Positions 6,671 to 11,534 of a DNA stretch of 11,534 nt are shown here, piece by piece. The notes beneath the pieces were generated by a model. The model saw only the letters and a program-made list of their open reading frames with translations. It did not search any database and was not told the DNA's origin. Source of the stretch: an uncultured Angelakisella sp. (GTDB lineage: Bacteria > Bacillota > Clostridia > Oscillospirales > Ruminococcaceae); assembly GCA_910585535.1 (NCBI GenBank), contig CAJUFK010000105.1:1-11534 (forward strand). Direction: 5' to 3'. The translations under genes and the position numbers were made by a program. The stretch's first letter is position 1. Each line of letters opens with the position of its first letter.

Positions 6671-7329
6671 CCTTTCACCTCCCCGCTGTCCCGGGTGGGG
6701 ACCTCCAGCACACCGTCTTTGAGTTTGGCCCGGAAAAAGAGGGGAACGATGTTCTCCGGGTCGCTGTAGTCCATGTCCCAAAGTACATATCCCAGGTCCC
6801 GCTCCCCCTTCAGCTCCTCCGGGCAGGGGGGCAGCTCCTCACAGGCCCGGAAGTGGGCCGGAAATTCCCGGCATCCAAAGCAGGGCTGGTGGTAGAACTG
6901 ACCCCGTTCCACCCGCCGCCGCATAATATCCTGGAATTTGCCGGGATTGTCCCCAGGGGCGGCCTTGTCTGTCAGATCAAAATGGGCCTCGATGACATAG
7001 CGGACATCCCGCAGCAGCATGGCGGCCCGCTGCTGGATCTCCTCCGGGGCGGCCAGCCACAGTTCCCCTTTCCCCCGCTCCATCACGGTGCGGACACTTC
7101 GGGCATTGATGGTGGCCTTTACCTCGTTGCGCCGCAGGTTGGTAAAGCGGATGGGGGCGCAGACCCGGACGCGGTCGATAACCCAGCGCATCCCTGGATG
7201 CCAGTAGACGGCCTCCAGCAGGCCCCGGGCCGCAGAAGGGGTCATAACGTCGTAGCTTACCCGCTCGGTTTTCATTTCGGGGCGGGTGAAACAGGCGTAG
7301 TCCCCCCAGACCTCCAAACGAATGGACAT
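6667..7329 (-). CDS. cas5c: Cas5c (Cas5d), crRNA-processing endoribonuclease
   Basis: A 220-residue Cas5 of the I-C type. In I-C systems it replaces Cas6: it cuts the repeat RNA at the base of the hairpin and stays on the 11-nt 5' handle as a complex subunit. Hallmarks are the N-terminus IRLEVWGDYACFTRPEMKTE, SYDVMTPSAARGLLEAVYWHP at 25-45, RYVIEAHFDLTD at 110-121, and GQFYHQPCFGCREFPAHF at 143-160. Tyr42 in VYWHP matches catalytic Tyr46 of the Bacillus halodurans enzyme, and Lys131 matches Lys116, but the following His117 is Phe132 here. ATG 7329 has an AAAGGAG site upstream and a promoter at 7379-7406; it opens the cas5c-to-cas2 operon. Its stop overlaps the cas8c start. Confidence 0.96.
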   Translation of the reverse strand: MSIRLEVWGDYACFTRPEMKTERVSYDVMTPSAARGLLEAVYWHPGMRWVIDRVRVCAPIRFTNLRRNEVKATINARSVRTVMERGKGELWLAAPEEIQQRAAMLLRDVRYVIEAHFDLTDKAAPGDNPGKFQDIMRRRVERGQFYHQPCFGCREFPAHFRACEELPPCPEELKGERDLGYVLWDMDYSDPENIVPLFFRAKLKDGVLEVPTRDSGEVKG

Positions 7330-7355
7330 AGGTTCACTCCTTTCCTTTGTTTCTG

Positions 7356-7374
7356 TACAAGGTCGGATCTTGTA
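7356..7374. promoter_or_regulatory. Operator-like dyad over the cas5c transcription start
   Basis: TACAAG (7356-7361) and CTTGTA (7369-7374) form a perfect dyad with 7 bp between. The expected transcription start, about 7 bp after the -10 element, falls near 7372, inside the dyad. A repressor bound here would block transcription. The regulator is unknown. Confidence 0.5.
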
Positions 7375-7378
7375 GAAT

Positions 7379-7406
7379 ATAATACCATAATTTTGCATCT
7401 TTGTAA
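7379..7406 (-). promoter_or_regulatory. Promoter of the cas5c-cas8c-cas7c-cas4-cas1-cas2 operon
   Basis: On the minus strand TTACAA (7406-7401) is followed by 16 bp and TATTAT (7384-7379), with an extended -10 TGG before it. The surrounding 124-bp gap is very AT-rich compared with the genes. The -35 box is weak, and the extended -10 should carry most of the strength. Confidence 0.6.
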
Positions 7407-7415
7407 GCTGTTTTG

Positions 7416-7436
7416 ATGTAAAATACATTTTTGTAT
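7416..7436. promoter_or_regulatory. Two overlapping dyads upstream of the cas5c promoter
   Basis: ATGTA and TACAT pair around AAA at 7416-7428, and ATACA and TGTAT pair around TTTT at 7423-7436; the two share bases 7423-7428. They lie about 10 bp upstream of the -35 element and use the same TGTA/TACA half-sites as the dyad at 7356-7374. Confidence 0.45.
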
Positions 7437-7453
7437 CTTGGCTTTTCCCTAAA

Positions 7454-9598
7454 CTAAATAAACTCCGCCTGTCCACCCTCCACCCCCAGGGCCAGGCCGG
7501 TGTCCTTGGAGTACCGGGCGGTATCGGTCAGCACCCCGCTTGCATCCTCCAAGTATCGCAGCGCCCCGGCATTGTCCAGGGCCTGGAAATGGTTGGGGTA
7601 GACCTCCACGCTGTACTGTCCCAGGGAGCGAAACAGTTCCCGGCTCCGTTCCCCCTGCTCCAGCCTTTGGATCAGTTCCTTTCCCTCCCCCCAGGGGAGG
7701 TAGACGGTCCGGGTGTCGGTCTCGATAAGGCGGAACCTCTCGGCCACTGCCCGAAAGGGCATACAGGTTTGGGGATCCGCCATCAGGGGAAGGATCTTCT
7801 TCTGGTCCTGCCCCTCCGGCCCCTTCAGATCCAGGAGTTCCCGGAAGTACCGGTCCATGGCCTCCGGACTGTCCAGCTGTTCAAAACAGGACAGCACCGT
7901 CCGGCCTGCGGCGATAGGCTGACGGAAAAGGAGGGGCGGCGGGGCTTCCCCCTGAAAGATGGTGACAACGGAGTCCTCCGAGGCGTTTTTCCCCTCCCGG
8001 TTGCACCGTCCCGCAGCCTGGAGGATGGAATCCAGCCCCGCTTCTTCCCGGAACACGGCGGGAAAGTCCACATCCACCCCCGCCTCGATCAGGGAGGTGG
8101 AGACCACCCGGCAGGGGAGCCCCTTTTTCAGCCGCGCCCGGATCTCCTCCAGGACCGCCTTGCGGTGGGCAGGGCACATCAGGGTGGAAAGGTGGAAGTT
8201 TCCCTCCCCCTCCAGCAGGGAATAAACGGCCTGGGCGCTTTTCCGGCTGTTCACCACACAGAGGACCTGGGAATGGTCCTGGAGACGGGCCGCCAGCTGG
8301 GTCTGGGACAGCGTTCCCTCCCGGCGGAAGGTCACCCGGCGAAAGACCTCCCCCTGGCAGGTCCCCTGGGGACAGAGTTCCACCGGCTTGCGGTCCGGCA
8401 GAAACTCCCCGAAGAGGGGCCCCAGGGCGGGCTGGGTGGCGGTACACAGCACCGCGGAGACCCCGTATCGTTTGACCAGCTGGGCGATGGCAAAGACACA
8501 GGGGCGCAGATAGGGCACCGGCAGCATCTGGGCTTCGTCAAAGATGATGACGCTTCCTGCCAGGTTGTGCAGCTTGCGGCACCGGGAGGAGTGGTCGCTG
8601 TACAAAGACTCGAAGAACTGCACCGCCGTGGTCACCACCACCGGCATATCCCAGTTTTCGGTGGCCTTCGCCATCCGGATGGACTGGGGATCGGCCTCCT
8701 CCTTCATCTCGTACTGCACCCCGGAGTGATGCTCCAGGACGTTCTCCGCCCCCAGGATGTCCCGGAACACCCCGGCGTTCTGCTCGATGATGGAGGTGTA
8801 GGGCAGAACGTAGACCACCCGCCGGAGGCCGTGGGCCCTGGCGTGGCGCAACGCAAAGGCCAGGGAGGACACCGTCTTCCCCCCTCCGGTGGGGATGGTC
8901 AAGGTGAACAGGCCGGGGGACTGCTCCGCTCCCTGGTCCAGGCAGCGTTCCAGGAGGCGGCACCGCTGAACATCCAGGGGCCGCTTCGGCGGGAACCACT
9001 TGGAGATGTGGTCCAGAAGCTTCCTTTCCAGGACCTCCATTGTCTCCCCACCGTCCCGAACCGAACCGCCGTCCATAAAGGTCTCTGTATCCAAAAAGTC
9101 GGCGTCCACCAGGCAGGAGTAAAGCATCCGGGCAAAAAACATCCCCTCCGGCTGGCTGGGAATGGCGGGGACCGCCGCCGGGGGCAGGGCGACCTCCTTC
9201 TCCCAGGCGTCCCAGGGCTCCAGCTTACTTTGGGCGGCCCTGTTCATCCGGCCAAAGAAGGTGGGCTGGTCCGGGGTATCCCCCTTCCCGCCTCCATCCG
9301 GCAGGCCGCCATGGTGCCCTGCCACGGCAAAGGCGGCAAAGATCTGCCCCCGCTTTCCGCACTCCCAGGCCCCGGCGGTGGAGTGATCCACCCGGTCCGG
9401 GGCCCCGTCCAGCCGCCGCTGGAATGCCTTGGAATACTTCCCCAGGTCATGGGCCAGCCCGGCAAGCCGCCCCTGCTCCTCCGCCCCAAAGGCGGCGGCG
9501 AATCTTCCGCACAGGTCCGCCGTCCCGGTGAGGTGTTCCAGAACGGTCTGCTCCCGCCCGTCCTTTGCCCGGTGGGCAAGATAGGGTCTCTCCTTCAT
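7454..9598 (-). CDS. cas3: Cas3, HD nuclease-helicase, type I-C
   Basis: A 714-residue fusion of an HD nuclease and an SF2 helicase. It is recruited by the target-bound complex, nicks the displaced strand and degrades it while moving 3' to 5'. HD-domain marks are His22, the His50-Asp51 pair in LAHDLGKYSKAF, DHSTAG at 71-76 and AGHHGG at 93-98. Helicase marks are the Walker A TIPTGGGKT (234-242), DEAQ at 354-357 (Walker B), CTATQPAL (385-392, motif III), STSLIEAGVDVDFP (500-513, motif V) and QAAGRCNREG (527-536, motif VI). All catalytic motifs are present. ATG 9598 is set by AGGAGGAG upstream and by the HD domain starting soon after. It lies 50 nt behind plsC with no terminator, and 124 nt before cas5c, which has its own promoter. 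Confidence 0.97.
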   Translation of the reverse strand: MKERPYLAHRAKDGREQTVLEHLTGTADLCGRFAAAFGAEEQGRLAGLAHDLGKYSKAFQRRLDGAPDRVDHSTAGAWECGKRGQIFAAFAVAGHHGGLPDGGGKGDTPDQPTFFGRMNRAAQSKLEPWDAWEKEVALPPAAVPAIPSQPEGMFFARMLYSCLVDADFLDTETFMDGGSVRDGGETMEVLERKLLDHISKWFPPKRPLDVQRCRLLERCLDQGAEQSPGLFTLTIPTGGGKTVSSLAFALRHARAHGLRRVVYVLPYTSIIEQNAGVFRDILGAENVLEHHSGVQYEMKEEADPQSIRMAKATENWDMPVVVTTAVQFFESLYSDHSSRCRKLHNLAGSVIIFDEAQMLPVPYLRPCVFAIAQLVKRYGVSAVLCTATQPALGPLFGEFLPDRKPVELCPQGTCQGEVFRRVTFRREGTLSQTQLAARLQDHSQVLCVVNSRKSAQAVYSLLEGEGNFHLSTLMCPAHRKAVLEEIRARLKKGLPCRVVSTSLIEAGVDVDFPAVFREEAGLDSILQAAGRCNREGKNASEDSVVTIFQGEAPPPLLFRQPIAAGRTVLSCFEQLDSPEAMDRYFRELLDLKGPEGQDQKKILPLMADPQTCMPFRAVAERFRLIETDTRTVYLPWGEGKELIQRLEQGERSRELFRSLGQYSVEVYPNHFQALDNAGALRYLEDASGVLTDTARYSKDTGLALGVEGGQAEFI

Positions 9599-9620
9599 CT
9601 TTTCTCCTCCTTTTGTAGGC

Positions 9621-9636
9621 CTTCCCGCCTGGGAAG
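9621..9636. repeat. Small hairpin between plsC and cas3
   Basis: CTTCCC (9621-9626) and GGGAAG (9631-9636) pair perfectly around GCCT. On the minus strand it precedes the cas3 ribosome site and is followed by GCCTACAAAAGG, not by a T-run, so it does not look like a terminator. It could limit read-through or protect an mRNA end. Confidence 0.45.
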
Positions 9637-9648
9637 AACACCCCTTTG

Positions 9649-10368
9649 TTATACCTCTCCTTTTTTTGCAGCAATAAGCCCCCGCACCCGTTCGCCAATC
9701 TGCTTGGACTCCTCCCGGGTCATCCCCCTTGTTGGGATGGGCTCCAGCACCTGCACCTTCACCGAAGCGGGTTTTATCCACATATGGTTGGCCTCCATAG
9801 CCCGGTAGGTCCCGTCAATAACCACCGGCACCACCGGGACCCCGGCCTTGAGGGCCGCCCGGAAGCCGCCGCTTTTGAATTCCCCCAGCTGCTCCCCCCG
9901 GCTCCTGGTGCCCTCGGGGAAGATGATAAGGGACCGCTGCCGCTCCACCATGGTTTTGGCCGCCTCTCCCAGGGCGGATACCGACTGCCGGGCGTTATCC
10001 CGGTCGATAAAGACGCACCCCAGCAGTTCCATCCATTGGCGGATGAGGGGGATCTTTTTCACCTCCACCTTGGAGACCAGGGGGTGGGGCTTTTCCAGCC
10101 ATGCCAGCAGGACCGGAATGTCAAAATAGCTTTGGTGGTTCGGCACAAATACCACCGGTCCCTGGGGGATCCGCTCCAAGCCGGAGACCTCCACCGTCAC
10201 CCCCGCCAGGCGCAGCAGAGACCGGGCCCAGGACTGGATCTTAGGCTCCACCAGGGCGTCCCGGGCATCCAGGTCCCCCGCCGCCTCCAGGCGCTGGGCC
10301 TTTTTCATTTTGGGCAGCGCCAGGAGAAGATACCCCCAAAAGTAGATAAACCAGATGATAGTACGCAT
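9649..10368 (-). CDS. PlsC-like 1-acyl-glycerol-3-phosphate acyltransferase
   Basis: A 239-residue membrane-associated acyltransferase of the PlsC/LPLAT family, which acylates lysophosphatidic acid to phosphatidic acid in phospholipid synthesis. The N-terminus (3-19) is a hydrophobic anchor. The four family motifs are in order: catalytic NHQSYFD (77-83), FIDRDN (120-125), substrate-binding FPEGTRSRG (150-158) and VPVVPV (177-182). ATG 10368 has AAGGAGAG upstream and a near-consensus promoter at 10406-10434. The cas3 start follows the stop by 50 nt on the same strand, so cas3 may be read from this housekeeping promoter. A related acyl acceptor cannot be excluded from sequence. Confidence 0.93.
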   Translation of the reverse strand: MRTIIWFIYFWGYLLLALPKMKKAQRLEAAGDLDARDALVEPKIQSWARSLLRLAGVTVEVSGLERIPQGPVVFVPNHQSYFDIPVLLAWLEKPHPLVSKVEVKKIPLIRQWMELLGCVFIDRDNARQSVSALGEAAKTMVERQRSLIIFPEGTRSRGEQLGEFKSGGFRAALKAGVPVVPVVIDGTYRAMEANHMWIKPASVKVQVLEPIPTRGMTREESKQIGERVRGLIAAKKGEV

Positions 10369-10405
10369 AGCCGTTTCTCTCCTTTTTCCAAAATTCGATG
10401 TCACC

Positions 10406-10434
10406 ATTATACACCTGGCAGGTTGGTTTGTCAC
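10406..10434 (-). promoter_or_regulatory. Near-consensus promoter of plsC
   Basis: On the minus strand GTGACA (10434-10429), 17 bp, and TATAAT (10411-10406): five of six and six of six matches to the sigma-A consensus. The start point should be near 10399, leaving a leader of about 30 nt. It is the best promoter in the window and could also supply cas3. Confidence 0.8.
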
Positions 10435-10443
10435 CCTTGGGCC

Positions 10444-10472
10444 TTGCGGCGGTTCCCCTTTTCTGCTAGAAT
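10444..10472 (+). promoter_or_regulatory. Divergent promoter of the acetyltransferase remnant
   Basis: TTGCGG (10444-10449), 17 bp, then TAGAAT (10467-10472) with an extended -10 TGC before it. It faces away from the plsC promoter, whose -35 lies 10 bp to the left. An AAGGAGG site (10489-10495) and an ATG at 10504 follow. Confidence 0.55.
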
Positions 10473-10503
10473 GGTGCTACTGCAACAGAAGGAGGCCCTG
10501 CCT

Positions 10504-10620
10504 ATGCTCACCATCCGCCGGGAGACCCCAGAGGACTATCGCGCCCCTGCCAGGAGGAATTCTTCATCCTCAGCAGCTCCACCCTGCAGGAGGAATCGTT
10601 CTGACGGCCTTCTATCAGCT
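10504..10620 (+). pseudogene. Remnant of a GNAT-type acetyltransferase gene
   Basis: A well-formed gene start on the + strand: promoter, AAGGAGG 8 nt before the ATG, then codons for MLTIRRETPEDYR, the typical first strand of a GNAT N-acetyltransferase. After about codon 13 the reading changes to low-complexity Arg/Ser/Pro residues unlike any GNAT core. The frame stays open through the terminator into the neighbouring gene's 3' end, which no real gene would do. The 10-bp sequence CAGGAGGAAT occurs twice (10551-10560 and 10587-10596), and a second frame encodes a short peptide ending in a stop at 10602-10604. I infer an internal deletion that left the 5' end. The right boundary is approximate. 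The GNAT assignment rests on 13 residues. Confidence 0.5.
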
Positions 10621-10630
10621 TCTAATAAAC

Positions 10631-10670
10631 AAAACGCAGCGGTCCCCGCTTTTGGGGCGCTGCGTTTTTT
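10631..10670. terminator. Bidirectional intrinsic terminator
   Basis: AAAACGCAGCG (10631-10641) and CGCTGCGTTTT (10658-10668) pair perfectly; inside, CCCC (10644-10647) pairs with GGGG (10654-10657). On the + strand the stem runs into six T residues (10665-10670), ending the acetyltransferase remnant. On the minus strand the stem runs into TTTTGTTT, ending the phosphoribosyltransferase gene 19 bp after its stop. Confidence 0.85.
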
Positions 10671-10688
10671 GTTGGGGCAAGGGCCGGA

Positions 10689-11234
10689 TCACTCCTTGAC
10701 GAACAGGGGGATGGTGCCCAGATAGATGATGTCCTCCCGCTTGGCGGCGTCCCCTTCGGCCAGGATGGCGGCCCGAGCGGCTACGGTGCCCCCGGCAATT
10801 TTCACCAGATGCTCCACGGCGGCCAGGGAACTGCCGGTGGAGATCACATCGTCCACAATGGCGATCCGGGAGCCCTTGATCCGCTGGATGTCCTCCTCGT
10901 CCAGGCAGAGGATCTGCTCCTTTTGGGTGGTGATGGAGTGTACCTCGGTGATGACGGGGTTCTTCATGTACCCCTTTACCGACTTGCGGGCGATGAGATA
11001 CCGGGGCATCTTCATCACCTTGGCCATCTCGTAGATCAGGGGAATGCTCTTGGCCTCGGCGGTGATGAGGTAGTCCACCGGGGGGAGCTTCTTGGCCAGT
11101 TCCCGGGCGCAGGGCTCCACCACGTCGGTATCGCCGAAGATGACAAAGGAGGCGATGGAGAGGGTATCGCTGATGGGGACCACCGGCAGGCTCCGCTTGA
11201 CGCCGGCGACAGTGATGTCGTAATGCTGTTCCAT
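10689..11234 (-). CDS. Apt-like phosphoribosyltransferase
   Basis: A 181-residue type I phosphoribosyltransferase. The PRPP-binding loop RIAIVDDVISTGSS spans 123-136, with the two conserved acidic residues Asp128/Asp129 and the Thr-Gly loop. The segment LITAEAKSIPLIYEMA at 56-71 takes the place of the ES(R/K)GF-type loop of adenine phosphoribosyltransferases, and KSVKGYM follows. The likely reaction is base plus PRPP giving a nucleoside monophosphate in purine salvage, with adenine the most probable base; xanthine or a regulatory PurR-like role remains possible. ATG 11234 has a modest AAGGGAG site. A promoter lies at 11284-11312 and the terminator at 10631-10670, so it is probably transcribed alone. 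Confidence 0.85.
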   Translation of the reverse strand: MEQHYDITVAGVKRSLPVVPISDTLSIASFVIFGDTDVVEPCARELAKKLPPVDYLITAEAKSIPLIYEMAKVMKMPRYLIARKSVKGYMKNPVITEVHSITTQKEQILCLDEEDIQRIKGSRIAIVDDVISTGSSLAAVEHLVKIAGGTVAARAAILAEGDAAKREDIIYLGTIPLFVKE

Positions 11235-11283
11235 GGTGTATACTCCCTTTCAGAAAGCAGATTTGCGGGGATGTTCCCTTTTT

Positions 11284-11312
11284 ATGATACAACAATTTTG
11301 GGGAAAGTACAA
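11284..11312 (-). promoter_or_regulatory. Promoter of the phosphoribosyltransferase gene
   Basis: On the minus strand TTGTAC (11312-11307), 17 bp, TATCAT (11289-11284). The -10 matches five of six consensus bases, the -35 only its first three. The leader is about 43 nt, and I see no riboswitch-like fold in it. Confidence 0.5.
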
Positions 11313-11343
11313 GATGCTTTTTGATGGGGCGGTGGGATTCTGG

Positions 11344-11361
11344 GGCCGCCTGGCGGCGGCC
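11344..11361. repeat. Inverted repeat 1 of the right-end cluster
   Basis: GGCCGCC (11344-11350) and GGCGGCC (11355-11361) pair perfectly around TGGC. It is followed by TTTAGC, giving the octamer CCTTTAGC (11360-11367) that also occurs in the repeat at 136-175. Confidence 0.55.
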
Positions 11362-11370
11362 TTTAGCGGG

Positions 11371-11403
11371 TCGCACCAACCAGCCTTTGGCTGGTTGGTG
11401 CGA
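11371..11403. repeat. Inverted repeat 2, perfect 15-bp arms
   Basis: TCGCACCAACCAGCC (11371-11385) pairs with its exact complement at 11389-11403 around TTT. It is the strongest hairpin in the window. No T-run follows on either strand, so it is not a simple terminator. A short mobile or REP-like element is possible. Confidence 0.75.
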
Positions 11404-11418
11404 GACTGGCGCCGTCCG

Positions 11419-11448
11419 CGCAAAACACCCCACTGGGGTGTATTTGCG
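11419..11448. repeat. Inverted repeat 3, 13-bp arms with one bulge
   Basis: CGCAAAACACCCC (11419-11431) pairs with GGGGTGT plus TTTGCG (11435-11448) around ACT, with a single bulged A at 11442. No T-run follows it. Confidence 0.65.
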
Positions 11449-11479
11449 GGGTAGTCGATTGCAGGGCGGAAGCCTCTTC

Positions 11480-11506
11480 CTTTCTTTTTCTATCGCAAAA
11501 AGAAAG
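11480..11506. repeat. Inverted repeat 4, perfect 10-bp A/T-rich arms
   Basis: CTTTCTTTTT (11480-11489) pairs with AAAAAGAAAG (11497-11506) around CTATCGC. It closes the cluster. The bases after it up to the window end show no gene start I can support. Confidence 0.65.
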
Positions 11507-11534
11507 TAAGCAAAGCCTCTCCGCGCTAAGAGCC

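Noticed and set aside
7589..9808. 739-codon open frame on the + strand opposite cas3
   Set aside because: It is antisense to a gene with all Cas3 motifs. Long shadow frames are expected in GC-rich DNA, and the translation has no recognisable domain and is rich in Gly, Pro, His and Gln.
10615..11433. 272-codon minus-strand frame overlapping the phosphoribosyltransferase gene
   Set aside because: It runs through the promoter, the right-end hairpins and the terminator. The other frame has the PRPP loop and a proper start.

Overview
The window reads as chromosome of a high-GC member of the Firmicutes, most likely the Oscillospiraceae (Flavonifractor/Intestinimonas-like). The grounds are strong AGGAGG-type ribosome sites, sigma-A type promoters, GC-rich coding sequence with AT-rich control regions, and GC-rich extragenic hairpins. 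The taxon is inferred from these features, not from a database match. All intact genes are on the minus strand, so the functional order runs from high to low coordinates.

The centre (about 1.57-9.6 kb) is one complete type I-C CRISPR-Cas locus in the canonical order cas3, cas5c, cas8c, cas7c, cas4, cas1, cas2, leader, array. cas3 (9598-7454) lies 50 bp behind a plsC-like acyltransferase and may be transcribed with it. A 124-bp AT-rich gap separates cas3 from cas5c. It holds an extended -10 promoter flanked by dyads built on TGTA/TACA half-sites, so interference-complex and adaptation genes may be controlled apart from the Cas3 nuclease. From cas5c to cas2 the genes overlap by 4-8 nt or are 7 nt apart. 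Inside cas8c a strong Shine-Dalgarno site precedes an in-frame GTG that would give a 122-residue small subunit (Cas11c). The array is short: five 33-bp repeats, four spacers, and a degenerate repeat at the end away from the leader. The leader lies between cas2 and the array and carries two palindromes at its array end.

The proteins form one pathway. Cas4-Cas1-Cas2 select and insert spacers. Cas5c cuts the repeat hairpin. Cas5c, Cas7c, Cas8c and Cas11c form the surveillance complex, and Cas3 degrades the target.

Left flank (84-1335): a small single-pass membrane protein of unknown function and a NUDIX hydrolase, probably one transcript, with a structured repeat read into the NUDIX C-terminus. 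Right flank (9649-11234): PlsC-like acyltransferase, a + strand remnant of an acetyltransferase-like gene that keeps promoter, ribosome site and about 13 codons, a bidirectional terminator, and an Apt-like phosphoribosyltransferase. The last 200 bp are a row of four inverted repeats with no gene.

No new defence system is visible. The points most worth a second look are the Cas11c start, the leader palindromes, the split promoter layout and the Cas5c active-site substitution.
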